A DNA stretch of 64,000 nucleotides from Ailurus styani (GCA_002007465.1 LNAC01000109.1:2980135-3044134); one strand, 5' to 3'. Positions 1 through 63,399 are shown, counted from the first letter of the stretch. Notes: generated by a model not told the origin, from the letters alone. A program made the numbers and translations.

Positions 1-982
1 GGGGGGGGGGGGGGGGGGCAGCAAGGCTTCAACGCAGACAGGAAGGGCTGGAACCAGGCCAGGAGAGACAAAGACAGGACATGTACACGGCTGGCCAAGC
101 TCTACCCTTTCCAGGTCTTGTTTCTCGTGCCCTAAAGGGGCCACCACACCCCTTCAAAACCCAACACCGGCCACATCTGCCTGCCAACCACTTTCTCCCG
201 TCTGGACGCCAGCAGCCTTCTCCCTGCTGGCCTCCCCCACAGAACCGCACAGTGGTCCACACAAGCCAGATCCCCACCATTCCCCCCATGGCTCCCTAGT
301 GGTGTCAGAAAGGTTCCAGTCGCGTCCAAGTCCGTGCGGTCCCTGTAGGGTCTGGCCCACCCGCTTCTCCCCTCAGAGCTTCCAGCAGCCACATCACCCT
401 GCCTTCGTGGGTGCTGTTCTTCACCCTGGACGGGCCCCGCTCCCATCCAGGCACTTCACCTAAACACTTCCCCTGGCTGGGCCGGCGCCTCCCAGCCGCT
501 CCCCTGCGGCACTCAGCCCAGACCCCCAGCGCTGGCCCAGGGCGGGGACCGCGCTGCTCCTGGCTCCAGCCACCCGGCCCACAGCATGTTTGCTGAGTGA
601 CTGACCCAAGGTTGGGCCCGTCCGGCTTTGATTCAGGCGGCCACTCTCCTGGGAGAGGATGGAGTAGGGGTCGGGGCCTCCTTTCGAGGCTCCCAAAGAA
701 GGCCCCAAGTCCGCCAGGCTCAGTGGGTTTCCGCCAGGGTCGCAGGGGGCGCAGCGGTCGCGCGGGCGATGGGAGCTGCCGCCGGACACTCAACTGAAGC
801 CGAGGGGAGGGTCCAGCTGGGACCACAAGGACCCGGGGCCTCGCCACCCTCCGGAGCGACGCCAGGGTCCACGACCCTTGACCCCGAGCTCCCCCGACTG
901 CCTGACCCACGGCTGCCTGACCCTTGACCTCGGGTCAGAGAGACGTGGCTCAGGGCCAATGAGCGCTCGCACTGGCCCTCAC
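1..982 (-). other. TMEM120A: TMEM120A intron 1 (partial)
   Basis: This is the transcribed-strand continuation of TMEM120A downstream of its exon 1 donor at 977-982. It is GC-rich and mostly unique. I looked on the minus strand for the next expected exon (a coiled-coil segment) and did not see it, so the rest of the gene lies left of the window. The window opens with an 18-base G homopolymer. No other gene is recognisable here. Confidence 0.7.
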
Positions 983-1063
983 CTGGATGCTCTGGAAGTC
1001 CTGCTGCAGCTCCTCCCAGTCCCGCAGGCAGTCCCCCAGCGGACCCGGGGCCGGGAGATGCAT
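983..1063 (-). CDS. TMEM120A: TMEM120A exon 1, coding part (partial gene)
   Basis: Read on the minus strand, this segment encodes 27 residues beginning MHLPAPGPLGDCLRDWEELQ and ending QDFQSIQ. The exon closes at a consensus donor (CAG|GTGAGG). It closely resembles the N-terminus of mammalian TMEM120A, which in human continues into a coiled coil. TMEM120A (NET29/TACAN) is a multi-pass membrane protein of the nuclear envelope and ER. It has been linked to adipocyte differentiation, debated as a mechanosensitive channel, and found to bind coenzyme A. The start codon is at 1061-1063, and it is the only start that gives the family N-terminus. The exon sits in a CpG island with CCAAT and GC boxes upstream. 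Only the first exon is present. Identity rests on remembered family sequence and on the neighbouring STYXL1 and MDH2 order. Confidence 0.93.
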
Positions 1064-1400
1064 GGCTGCCGGGCCACGCGCCGGGCAAGCCGAGTCGAGG
1101 ACCGCGCCGCAACCCCGGCCCGCCCGAGGAGGCTCCACCGCCTCCGCCGCCGCCCCCGTCCGCTTCCGGGCTCGCGCCGCCGCCACCACCAATGGGAAAA
1201 GGCCTGCAGCCGCCAGCGCGCTAGCCCCGCCCCCTGCCGGAGCCAATCCGGGCCCCGGGCGAGGCCGGGGCGGGGCCAAGTGCGGCAGGGGCACTCTCCC
1301 CGCTGCGCTCGGCTGGCCTGGGGCTGGCGCGGTGCTTCGCGGCCCGGGCTCCGCGGGTCGTCCCAACCTTGTGGGACGGCCCACAGAGCTCCGGCCGGCA
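1020..1400. promoter_or_regulatory. TMEM120A: CpG island and promoter of TMEM120A
   Basis: This block is dense in CpG and C+G around TMEM120A exon 1. Visible elements upstream of the minus-strand gene are CCAAT motifs near 1188-1193 and 1243-1248 (read on the plus strand) and a GC box 'ggggcggggcc' near 1267-1277. There is no obvious TATA box. This fits a housekeeping-type, dispersed-start promoter. The transcription start is inferred to lie at about 1070-1200; it cannot be fixed from sequence alone. Confidence 0.75.
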
Positions 1401-2677
1401 TGCTGGCAGTAAACCGAGGCCCACGTTGGTGACCTCGAACACTCTCGTCTTTGGGAAAGCTGCGCCTCTGCAGGGAGAGGATCCTGAGCCTCTTTTCTCA
1501 GATGGATTTTTACGGCGGCCACCTCCTGTCTCCCTGACTCCAGGCTCACCGCCACTGTTCTTTCAGAGCCACCAGACTGCCGGTCCTAGGGCACAAGCCT
1601 AATCCACATCATGTCCCTGACGGAAACTTTCCAGCGGCTCAGCCCTTCCCAGCAGGAGGTCCCTAACCCACAGGGCCGTCACTTGCAACCTTCCCAGTCT
1701 CTGTTCCAGCTCCTATCCTGACTGATCCCAAGGCTACGCTGACCAGAAAGCCCTTACCCTTAGAGCAAAACCCCACTCCTTGATGGCTTGGGCTTCCATT
1801 GGGGGGGAGGGGAACTCCACCCTCCTGCATGGCTTGGGCTTCCGTTGGGGGAGGGGAACTCCACCCTCCTGCAAAGAGTGCCCAGGAGGTGAGAGGCCTT
1901 CACCTCTGTGTCCCTCCCCAGCAGCACCCCGGTGGCAGGGAATGTCTGCAGAATGACATGCGGCCTCAGTTCCCCGTCAGTCCCATCCTCTTACCTCTCC
2001 CGACTGGGGCTGTGGGTGCAGCCAGCGCTGGGAAGGGCATTCTGAAGAAAATTCCCTTTAAGACCTGAGGAATTTCTAGAAACAGGGGTGTAGGAGATGG
2101 GAGGGGTGGAAATCTCTTCTTGAGGAACCCAGCCAGGAGGAAATGAGTGGGGAGGAAGGAAAGGAAATCTGAACAAGTCATCAACAGGCAGACTGGAGGG
2201 GAATGCTGGGACTGAGGATGAGACAAGGGTGTACCTGTGCCAGGAGCCGCTCAGACCTGTGAAGCCTGGCACTAGGGCCAAGGCTGGGCCTGGCGGATCT
2301 CCGCCCATGGGTGGGCACTGCGACCACCCTGTGGACCAACCCAGGGCAGGGGGAAACCTCAGAGCTCCTCCCAGCCAGCCTCCAAAGGGTCCAGACCGTC
2401 GGGGGCATTGGGCGATGCTCTTCCAGAGGCAGCCTCCAAACAGCGGTGGGGGTGGGCCAGGAAAACCCCCGGATGGGGGTTCTCGCTGAGTCTGAGCAGA
2501 GCACACCTGCTCCGGGGCGTGAACGAGGAGTCTGAGAAGGACGACGGCAAGAGGTGGACACAAGACTCTGGCCAACAGAGGCCTTCTCTTTCCACACCAA
2601 CCTGGTTACACGGCCTGGACTACCCCCAGGAGGCCCCCAGGCGAGGTCCTTCAGGAGCCGGAGCTGGACCACAGACA
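1401..2677. other. Interval between the STYXL1 stop and the TMEM120A promoter
   Basis: This interval should hold the STYXL1 3' UTR (minus strand, running down from 2677) and the upstream flank of TMEM120A. By eye I found no AATAAA or ATTAAA on the minus strand anywhere between the STYXL1 stop codon and TMEM120A. There is a tandem duplication at 1783-1873. No coding exon is recognisable. Confidence 0.55.
1783..1873. repeat. Two-copy tandem repeat of about 45 bp
   Basis: Copy 1 (1783-1828) and copy 2 (from 1829) both read 'atggcttgggcttcc' then a purine-rich G run and 'ggaactccaccctcctgc'. They differ by one substitution (cattg/cgttg) and by the G-run length. The near identity implies a recent local duplication. 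Confidence 0.9.
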
Positions 2678-53751
<51,074 letters not shown>

Positions 53752-53755
53752 CCTA

Positions 53756-55089
53756 CTGGGAAGAATAATGTACAAGTTTAGTATCACTTTGAAACGAATG
53801 ACCAAAGATACTGGATTAAACTCCTTTACACGCCTTCAAACAAAGATGAAAGGAATCATGCAGGTGATCAGGAAAGCTTCGAGAATTTGTAGTAACATGT
53901 GTGTTGAGCAGAATAAAGTGTTGAACACAGCATGTATGAGCCACAGAAATACCAGATAGGCTATAATATAGTCAGCGATTAATTTCCTCTTTCGGCAAAT
54001 AATTACTAAGCACCTACTGTATGCCAGGTCCCCGAAATAACTGGTAAACTAGACACACTCTCATGAAAGTTATAGCTTGGCATGGAATACAGACACTGCA
54101 CCAAAAAACCCACATTATATGTGGGAACAGTGCCACCAAAGAGTCAGCAACCAGTGTTGGAGGATGAGCTAACAGTCACCTCTCAGACAGCCCTCACCTG
54201 AATCAGGAGGTTATGCCAAGACTTAGCCAGGTAGAGAAGGGAGAGAGGGTGAAGAAAGCAAGAACATTCAGTACTTGAAAGAGTCTAAAGGAGGCTGGTG
54301 TGGTAACCACAGAGAGTGATGAGCAAAGACCCTGAGGCAGGACCTTGTAGGCTTAGGGTAAGGATGGAGGCAGTCAAATCTGGGGGGAAAAAATCGCTGA
54401 TGTGTATTGATAGAATGCCCGGCCAGCCCGGGCTCTGGCTTCTGACCACGGGGTTGCCCTTACTTGCCATCCTGGTTCCCAAGCACATCCAGCATCTGGT
54501 GCCCCAAGGACATAGAGCAGGAAGGACAGGCCCATGCAGCCACTTCCTACAGGGAGGCTACACTTTAGCAGGGGTGGGGAGCTACAGAGAGCTGCCCAGT
54601 GGGACATGTGGGAGAGAAGGTGAGTCTAGGGATAATCTTGCTCAAAACAGTTAGGGTTACCAGTATCACACTCCTGGGAAAGGTCAAGCCCTCAAAATGG
54701 GCCCGGGATCCCTTTCAGGAACCCAGACTTCCATTCTCAGCCTCCCCTCTGACATGGTCAATTTCAGCCTCTGCATGGATCACTCCTGTCAGCAGGCCAA
54801 CATCCTCTGTACCCATCTCTGTTCCCCTTTACGGAGACAGTGCTCACTGCTTCCAATTCCTCTCCTCCAAACGCTCCCAGCTGTGCCACTTACTGTGGGC
54901 TGCCTGACCATGGGGAGTAACTAGCTTCTCTGTGCCTCAGTTTCTACCTCTGTAAAATGGGGGGAACAGTAATATTACCACTTCCGTAAAGCCAGGATAA
55001 TAGAACCTCCCTGTTGGGTGTGGATTAACATTCTGACATTCTGATCAGGGAAGAAATGCAGGCTTCTCCCCTGCAGCTTCTAACCCATC
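53756..55089 (-). other. STYXL1: 5' end of STYXL1 intron 1, as transcribed last
   Basis: Mainly unique. 54000-54080 ('aagcacctactgtatgccag') is an old interspersed-repeat word. A MIR-like core is seen at 54889-54980 ('tgtgcctcagtttctacctc', 'tctgtaaaatgggg'). Confidence 0.5.
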
Positions 55090-56000
55090 AAACCACAGGA
55101 ACTGCTCTTATCAAGGTCATCAGTGAGGTCCATCTTGCCTAAGCCAATGGTCGATTCTCTCTGGGCTTGAAGGATGGAGTCTGCCCGAATTAAGCCCAAG
55201 TTAGCACCCCTCCTTCCCAACAGCCTCCACTTCCAGGACGCTCCACTCTCCAGGCTTCCCTTCTACCTCTCTGATGGCTGTCACTCAGTCTTCCTTGTGG
55301 GAGGCTCTACCTCCTCACTTTAAGCAGGTCGTGGGGGCTGTCCTCTCTTTCCTTCTCTGTCTACACTCGTTCTAAGGACAGGGCTCTCCACCTCAGCACC
55401 ACTGGCATTCGGGGCCGGATGATTCCGTCCTGTGGGGGGGGGGTGTATAGCAGGATTCCTAGAAGTACCCCTGGCCTCCACCCAGTAGCAAACTTCCCCC
55501 GACCCAGGTGTAACTACCAAAAATGTTTCCAGATGTTGCCAGATGTCCCCCGGCAGAAGGGGACAAGTCACCCACTATTGGAGAACCAGCACCCTAAGAT
55601 CTAGGGTCTAAGGGATGTGAATCCCATTTGTATAGGAGGGGATCCCAAATCGTAGCCCCTGCTTGATCTCTCCACTGATTTGGACCTGACTTGGATGCCT
55701 CACGGGCATCTCAAATGTAATAGAGCCAAAAGAGAACTTTTCATTCACACGTGCCCCCACCTCTAATACCGGTCTTTTCCTTTCCTCGGCCTCGAAGGAC
55801 AGCACCATTATCTAACTCTAACTCAAGTCCACACCGAGAATCCCTCTTTGCCCCAGCCCCTCATATCCAACCTGTCAGCTTCAGTACTTAAATGTATTCC
55901 AAACCAATGCACTTCGCTCTGGCTCCAGGGCTAACATCCTGGACTAAGGTACTGGCCTCTCTGAGAATGTCACACATCCCAACTATACCTCTTGCTTCTG
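55090..56000 (+). mobile_element. Ancient LINE remnant (L2/CR1-type, tentative)
   Basis: 'tcttatcaaggtcatcagtg … aagccaatggtcgattctct' and later 'gcctcacgggcatctcaaat' follow, in order, an old mammalian LINE. A hAT-like short element interrupts it at about 55379-55600. Confidence 0.5.
55379..55600 (+). mobile_element. hAT-Charlie-type short DNA element (probable)
   Basis: 'cagggctctccacctcagca', 'ggggccggatgattccgtcc', 'aaaaatgtttccagatgttg' and 'ggagaaccagcac' follow the familiar non-autonomous hAT element that starts CAGGGTTTCTCAACC and ends GTTGAGAACC. Confidence 0.65.
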
Positions 56001-57109
56001 GTTTTCTCCCTACAATCTAATCTCTACATGGCTGTCGGGGGCCAAACTGTGAGTTTCTTAGTCTTCACCTTACTTGCCACCATCTGACATCATTGCACTC
56101 ATTGGTTTACAGGCTGTGTCACCAATCTTGTCCCACTGGAATGTATGGATCCTAAAGACAGGGACCGTGTCCTCCTTGTTTGCAGTATCCTCACCCAGTG
56201 CCCGGGATTTCTGGTGCAGAATAACACCCCATAAGCATGCACTGAATGAGTAAATTGTTAGTCACCATTCTTGCCTTCTTCACCAATGGGACCATCTTGA
56301 CTTGATGCCACACCTACAGAAGCTACAGGCGGATTGTGCCTAAGAACTCCCCACTCCCACCCCCCAGTCAGATCCCAGATCTTCAGTCTCTGAAAGCCCA
56401 GTGCTCAGGGCATTTGGGAGGCAGTGAGTCGAGGAGAGAGGACGAGCTTTGCATCTAGTCCCACAGCTTCCGTAAGCCAACCTAAACGCTGGCTCCTAAC
56501 CTATCTCGTCTGTAGCTCAGAGCCCATCCTCAAACTCCCACCTCCTTTCTCCCCACTGCAGCCTCCATCCCTTCCTTCACTAGTGGGGCTACTGTCTTCA
56601 GGCACCCAGCCCCAGGGATCCACTCCTCTAGACTTCTCTCCTTCCCGGAGGGAGAATTCTCCCTGGTCAAGCAAGAACAGCCCTCACCTGCTGATAAAGG
56701 ACGGGGCGGGGACAGTTCCTGAACCTAATGGCACAGTTCTGAGAGAGGACGCAGCCCTGTGAGCTGAGATGGGGGCGCTGCTAGCCTGGGCAGGTGGCGG
56801 ACGGAGAGCTCAACCCCGCTTTCAGTGCTACTCCAAACTACAAGGTTTCAGGCGTTCCTGGCCCTGCCATTTGCGCCCGAAGAATATTTCGACATTGAGC
56901 TTTTTACATAGACCATTAAACTAATATTGACAAGTTTTCGCCAAAGGTATTTTCCTTAGTGAGTTTCGTTAAGTCAATTTAATTCCTTGATTTTATTTCA
57001 GTTAAACAATTTCGACTTTTTTCACTTTCAAATTTGTTTTGCCAAATCAGTTTTCCTAAGATCAAGTCTTTTTCTCATGTGAATTTTACAATAAAGATTT
57101 GATTCCTTA
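56000..57109 (-). other. STYXL1: Unique intron
   Basis: No exon or classified repeat recognised. Confidence 0.5.
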
Positions 57110-57263
57110 GGGATGCCTGGGTGGCTCAAGTCATTCGATCCCTGGGATCAAATCCCGCATCAGGCTCCTTGCTCAGCAGGAGCCTGCTTCTCCCTCTGCC
57201 TGCTGTTCCCCCTGCTTGTGCTCTTGCAAGCGCTGAGAAATAAATAAATGATCTTGAAAAAAA
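57110..57263 (+). mobile_element. CAN-SINE with internal deletion and 17-bp duplication
   Basis: 'aaagatttgattcctta' is at 57093-57109 and 57264-57280. The head 'gggatgcctgggtggctcaa' is joined early to 'gatccctgggatcaaatccc'. Confidence 0.95.
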
Positions 57264-57280
57264 AAAGATTTGATTCCTTA

Positions 57281-59540
57281 ATTAGATTTTTATCTTAGCA
57301 GCTTTGTCCAAGTATGGTTTCTGCCACTGTTTCATACATAATGATTTTCCTAGTGACCTGTTCAAAACAGTCACGTCAAAATGGCAAGTTTAAGACATGC
57401 CCCTGTGGATTCTTTGACCACAGATGGCACTTTTTGAGACTTTCGGGTTCCATGTGATGGTCCTTGCAGATGAGGCAGGCAGATGGGAAGAGGGGTCAGA
57501 AACAGCACTTTAAGTCTGGCTTCATGGGGTCAGAGAGATCAATCTTCCTATGAACTGACCAGTCTGGGAAATCCACACAGCTTTTTGGGGGGACAAGCAA
57601 AGCCGCTAACTCTGTTGGGAGAGCAGGGGGCCAGCACGAGCCTTGTCCTTACATACTGGACATTTATCGGTAGGAAGGTTCTTCACCCTCCCCTGCAGGG
57701 ACCTGGCGTCTCTCCAAACCAGGAGGTTTGTGTGTCTCTCTGTCAGCCCAGAGCTGTCTGGACGCAGTTGGACTGCTGAACACAGCTCCAGTGAGAACAC
57801 ATTTCTATATTTGGGGAACACAAGCCAACTGGGAAGGGGTGTTTCCTTAAGGGTGGTCATGGCCGGAGATGAAGCTGGAAACTGGCCAAACCCAGCCCTT
57901 CTTGCCTCCCTGGGCTTGACCAACACATGAGGCCTTCCATTCTGACTGCTGGCATGGCTGTCAGAGGCCGGGCCTCACATCAGGGTCCTCAAAGGACCTC
58001 AAGGACACAGAGTTTGATCTGCTCAGCCTCAGGCAGTCTGGGTGGACACAACTGATGGCATTTGCTTCCAGTAGAGAGGAGAGGCACAGAGCCCCTGGAG
58101 AAGAGGGGCCATAAGCTTTACTTCGGGCTCTGGGCTCAGGCTGAGTAGGGACCAGAGGACTGCACAGACAGGATTCAGGGTCCAGAGATAACCCTACTAT
58201 GCCCTGGTCCTCTGTATGAAGCAGAGACTAGGCCAAAAGGGCCAAAGTGTAATACAGTGACAGACTTCAACAGGCTCACCTATAAAAAGAGAGGCAGTTG
58301 ACAAGGGATTCTACTGGAAAGGCTGTAGGAAGGTTATGTCGAGATGACAGATACCAACTGTCCGGCACCGGCAAGAGCTTAGGAAAGATATTCCTTTACT
58401 TCTACCCTAGCTCTCTCCTCCCAACTTTGCCCAGGAGGCTCTGATAGCTACAAATCCCAGAGAGAGAGCACCATTCAGAGACTCTCGGGCCGAGGAGCAG
58501 AGCAGATGCTGGCCACGTTTATAAGTGGAGGGAGCCTTGGCGGCTGCCTGAGGGGCAGGACCCCCCAGGATCTGGTATGGTCTTTCCTCAGTCACAGCCA
58601 GACACCTTCCTCGTGGCCTGAACCTTGACAAAGCTAGAGGACATAGTTCCCGGCTAGAGCAACCCCGAGCTGTGGAGGTCAGAAGTGGTCTTGGTATCAG
58701 TCTCTCGGTTCAGAGGAGCACCCGGTCCTATCATTAGGGATTGCTAGAAGCTCTGGATTTTGAAAGCAACTGGTATGGGCCAGAGGCCCAGACCCAAGCG
58801 CCCACATCCCTGTCCCCTGACTTCTATCTTGCCTTCACTTCCATGTCCCCAAACCTAGGCACACTACACGCCTGAGAAGGACCCCTGCAGTCCTGGGAGG
58901 GTGTGTCCATGCAATTCACCTGGCAGACACAGGGGCTGGTCAACTGTAATGCAGTCTCCCAAAGGCTGTGACCATGACATCTGGTCTCACCTCCTCCAAC
59001 TCTGCCCTCAGCACTTGCTTCTCCTCTGCTCCTTGAACAGGCTTGGGCCTCACCCTCTGCTCCTCTGGCACAGATCCTCAGCCCTGACCAGGCTCTGGAC
59101 TCCACTTTGCTCTGACCTCCCTGACCTCTGACTGATCTGGGAGTCCAAAGGCTCTGGTCCTGACCCTGATCTGCCACCATGAGCAACTCTCTGCCCTTGA
59201 GAGCTCCTTGCTGGTGCTTCCTGCTGCCTCTGCCTCTGCTCCTGCTAGGCCACCACCTTCCACTTGCTCTGCCGGAATGTATCTTGGAAGTCAAGTCCTT
59301 TGACTTCCGGCACACATGAGCCACAACAAAGTTAAAGCTATTTACCCAAATACAGTCCCGTTTTAAAATATCCTAGAGCATCTAGAGAAAAATAAAACTC
59401 CCATGCAAGGTGGAATGATTACCACCTTTCTGACTTTCCCCTTTAGCTCCAAGAATCTGAAAGGAGATTTAAAATACATCACTCGAGGTACAATTTTAGG
59501 ATTAAAGAGGAGGTAGGTTAGTATATACTAGCCATCTCAG
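57281..59540 (-). other. STYXL1: Unique GC-moderate intron 1 of STYXL1
   Basis: Several open frames of 75-166 codons occur by chance in this GC-moderate DNA. None resembles a known protein. Confidence 0.55.
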
Positions 59541-59905
59541 CAAAAACAAGATAGTTCATAACCGTGGTCCAAGCTTACTGCAAGGCACAAAATGGTCAGC
59601 AGATGTGGTGTGTATGGCTTATGTGTGGAGTAAGGAGGGGGTGGGTGCACTTGTACATTGTGTACAAAAATATATAAGAACAGGCAAAAATGAAACTATG
59701 GGGATAGGAATCAGGAAGTAGCAGTACAGGGGGACTGATGGAAAGGAGCATGAAGGAACTTTCTGGAACAATGAGAATGTTCTACAGATGGTTTGGGGGG
59801 GGCGGTTGTTAAGGGTGTAAATTGTCAAAACCATCCAACTGAACACTTAAGATCTGTATATTGTATTGTATGTAAACTATATGGCCATAAAAATAAATCC
59901 CCTGT
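59541..59905 (+). mobile_element. Old L1 3' remnant (tentative)
   Basis: 'acaatgagaatgttctacag' and 'caactgaacacttaagatct' are words typical of L1 3' ends. Confidence 0.5.
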
Positions 59906-61179
59906 GTAGATCCAGGTGTTTCTGTGTTCAGAGATACGAAATATGCAGGTGTGTATGGACAGGAGCCGGTGTGTGTAGCCCCACCTGCACACTGATGACC
60001 TTGGTGTGGGGTCTGGGCTGTGGAAACATGTGAACTTGGACACACAGAAAGTACACACTGCAGAATTCAGCTCGGCCTCCACAGCTACCAGCAAATGTCT
60101 GTCTCACTGTTCATTTGCCCAGAATTTTCCAACTGCTGTAACTATTATCCAGCCCTCCTCAGCCCTCCTTGGGTCCCTATGGAGCAACTTCACTCATTTC
60201 CTGGTTCTTGCCTGGGAAGGTTAAGGCTGCTGAGTGTGAACAGCCATCCTCAGCCAGCTGTGCCTGGGCGGTGGGGGTAAGGGGGCTTCATGCTTTCTCC
60301 TAGAATCCTCTGAACTTATCCTCTCCCACCTAAGCCTTCTGTCCATTTCGGCAATCTCAAAGCTTTCTCCCTCCACTAGCATCTTTCTGAATTCCAACAT
60401 TCACCAGCCTTAGCTTTCTTGAAACAATTCATGAAACCAGAAAACCCTCCGAATAGCTTGGCCTGTGCCCCCTGGAGCTAGTGCAGGCAGAGAGGCTGGT
60501 GCTGGAAAAGTCTGAGGCTGGCTACCTCTTAGCAAAGCAAGGAGAGGCAGATGCATTTGAAATACCCTGCACCCCCCCCACCCCTCCCCCAGGATTTGTT
60601 GGGACAAAAGAGGCATAACTGTTTCCTGTAGCTCAAATATGGGCAAGAGAGGTGGGCAACTAGAAGCCATTGTAAAGGGACTTTGCCCAAGACTTGCCAC
60701 CTGGAGGGACAATGGGCTGACTGCAGGTAGCACAGGATTCCAGAAAACAGGGGCTGAAGGAACAACGGAAAGCAGTGAGATTGAGGGACCACCACCTAGG
60801 TCAAAGGAACCACACCACAAAAGGACCACATGGAGGATATCAGCTACAAACTCCTGTCCGGCCCAGAATGCCAGATGACAGGGGACCTTTCCTGCCATCT
60901 CTATTCCTACAACCCCCATGGGTCTGAAGCCACAGTATAATGGGGAGGGGGGAGAAGCTGTGAGGATGCAAGATGGGGAAATGGACAAGCCAAGCACCCT
61001 CCACTCCAAGAGTGGGAGCCTAAAGCAAGCTTGAGAGGGGAAGAGAAGCTTTGACACTGATCAAGTTGAGATTTGACAACTAATGTAAATTGGACATTGA
61101 CGCAATTGCAACAAGTCTGTGCTGGTACCTCGGTGTAACCCAAGAGCAAGCATAGAAATAAAGTATGAAGAAGATGGCA
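59906..61179 (-). other. STYXL1: Unique intron
   Basis: No exon or classified repeat recognised. A 215-codon minus-strand frame at 60410-61057 has no protein-like features that I recognise. Confidence 0.5.
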
Positions 61180-61379
61180 GGGCGCCTGGGTGGCTCAGTG
61201 GGTTAATGCCTCTGCTTTCGGCTCAGGTCATGATCTCAGGGTCCTGGGATCGAGGCCCGCATCGGGCTCCCTGCTCAGCGGGGAGCCTGCTTCCCCCCTC
61301 CTTCTCTCTGCCTGCCTCTCTGCCTACTTGTGATCTCTCTCTCTGTCAAATAAATAAATAAAATCTTAAAAAAAAAAAA
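61180..61379 (+). mobile_element. CAN-SINE
   Basis: The head is 'gggcgcctgggtggctcagt' and the tail 'aaataaataaataaaatctt' plus A12. Confidence 0.96.
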
Positions 61380-61699
61380 TATGGCAAAGCTGTTTTAGGA
61401 CTGCAAGGGGCTTCCTGAATGAGACCCCACATGTTCAATGTTAACAGTCACAGATGCAAAGCAGAGCAGAGAGTCAGTGCTTCATACAGTAGCTGTTAAT
61501 ACTGTTATGAACCATCTTGGGATTGAAGGGGAAGTGGCTGGGAAGTGAACGTGAGGCTGGCTTTCCTAACAGTCAAGTGGTTTACGGTGGCCTGAGTAGA
61601 GCACTTGGCTGCGGGGTGAGGGACTCAAGCCCCTGGCATTGGGAGTCAGCCTGAGAATCTAGGATTCTCCTATTCTCATGGCCTCCCCTTCACAGGGAT

Positions 61700-62310
61700 G
61701 CCTTCATCCCTATCCTCTCTTGGGTATTCAATCCCACATTTCATGTTGGAGTAACTCCCCATCTGCCCACCGGTATTTCTATGTGGATGACTCACCATCA
61801 CTTTCAATTCAAACCATCTAAACGGAGCTCTTTATCTTTTGCCTCCAGGCAGCTCTCCTTCCCCACAACCCCAAATCCCATTTCTGCACATATAGACTTG
61901 TCTCAGACTGATGTTCTTTGTTCCTTACATTCATTCCTGTAACCCAGACAGGCACAGACTAATCGACTCTTTCCTTGAGACTGCTTCCTCATTGGCCCCA
62001 CTCCCTCCACTTCTATGGTCACCACCATAACTCAGATCTTTATCTCCTAAGGTAGTCTCCTGAACAATCTCCCTGCCCTCCACATCTTTCCACTGGAAAC
62101 CTTGGCACCCCAAGGTCAATCCAATCCTCCTCATAGTGCCAGTGACATCATAAAAGCCTTTGATATACACTTGCTGCCCAAGGAATAAAATACAAACTTC
62201 TCAGCGAACATTCGGAGGTCCTGCACAATCTGGTTTTTTGCAACCTGCTTTTGCCAGCCTTATCTAAAACTATCCAACTCTTCCAAAACTCAGAGACCCA
62301 CTCTCAGCCT
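61700..62310 (+). mobile_element. Ancient LINE remnant (same kind as 55090-56000)
   Basis: 'tgtggatgactcaccatcac', 'aatacaaacttctcagcgaa' and 'ctgcacaatctggttttttg' follow, in order, the later part of the same ancient LINE type. Confidence 0.55.
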
Positions 62311-63399
62311 GTGCTGTGGGTGGACAATACTCAGAGATGACAGACATATCTGACCACAAGGAACTCTCAGTTCTAGTGTAAGATACAGTGGAGAATAATG
62401 AACCAGAAAACAGTGATAAGATAAAGGACACTACTTGCTCATCTGCATGTCCCCAACTCCAAAAGAGAAGATCTATTAACCATCCATAGACTTAGGTTTT
62501 TCCACCCTCAAGTTTTACTTTGGGATCTTCTTTCTCGTGTAGACTTGAACGCCCATGCCCAGGCAAGGATCTCTCCCTCCTCTGGAGTTGAATGGTCCCA
62601 CTGAGTAACTCCTTCCTGAATGTCTCTGCCTACATGTTTCATCCTGAGGTCCTTCTCACATGGCCCCCACTCCAGACATGGGTTAGATGCGCCTCCTCTG
62701 TTCCCACACCTCTTTAACTTCCCTGGTGTTGCCCTTATCATACTGCCTGCCACATGTCTCCCACAATAGACTCAGCTCCCTAAAAGGTAAAAAATGGGCA
62801 GATCTTGTTAAACCAACAACCTCTGCCCCACTTGACTTAACTTTTTGAGTAACTCGGTATACCCAGAAAATTGGGGGGGGGCGGGGAATGAAGCCTCTAA
62901 GTCGACTTACAAATTTAAATGATAAATTCCTTGTGAGCAAGAACCAACCATAGCTTCACGTTGTATCTGGATAAACTCAACAAATCCGTTTAACTGGTCT
63001 CAGCCACAGTTCCTTCGTATCTAAAGCAACAATGTGGCCGTGTTCACGGCATGGGTGCGTAGACCTGAGAAGTAGGGATCGTAGGGATTGTAGGGATCGG
63101 GTGACCATACAAGCGACCACCTCCATACCAGTTTCCTCGCCTGGAACTCGGGGCTGCTTTCCTGTAAATTCGTAGAACAGGGCATTGCCCACAGGGCTGT
63201 GACCGCCATTCTCAATGGCAGTGTCTGTGAAGGTCCTGTGCACCTTGAGGGACGGGGGCACTGGCTGCTGGGGTTGGGGGGGGGGAGTCGCTGTGCATCG
63301 ATGTGACTGAATACAGGGGACCCCATCCTCCCACCCCACCGCCAGAACTCAACCTCCTCTCCCCACTTTCCTTTCCAGAGCTTTCCGGAGCTCGGAACC
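62311..63399 (-). other. STYXL1: Intron 1 / promoter flank
   Basis: Unique sequence with no recognised exon. G-runs occur at 62871-62882 and 63277-63287. Confidence 0.5.

Noticed and set aside
305..910. 201-codon minus-strand open frame in TMEM120A intron 1
   Set aside because: It is in GC-rich DNA, proline/arginine/glycine heavy, has no recognised protein similarity and no splice sites that would use it. Long stop-free runs are expected at this base composition.
950..1555. 201-codon minus-strand frame running through TMEM120A exon 1
   Set aside because: Only the last part (from the Met at 1063) is TMEM120A. The upstream extension is CpG-island 5' flank and the extension past 983 is intron.
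58824..59324. 166-codon minus-strand frame
   Set aside because: Low-complexity Gly/Arg/Ser composition and no family resemblance.
60410..61057. 215-codon minus-strand frame in STYXL1 intron 1
   Set aside because: No recognised domain, no matching splice context and no codon-use signal that I can judge; likely chance in unique intron.
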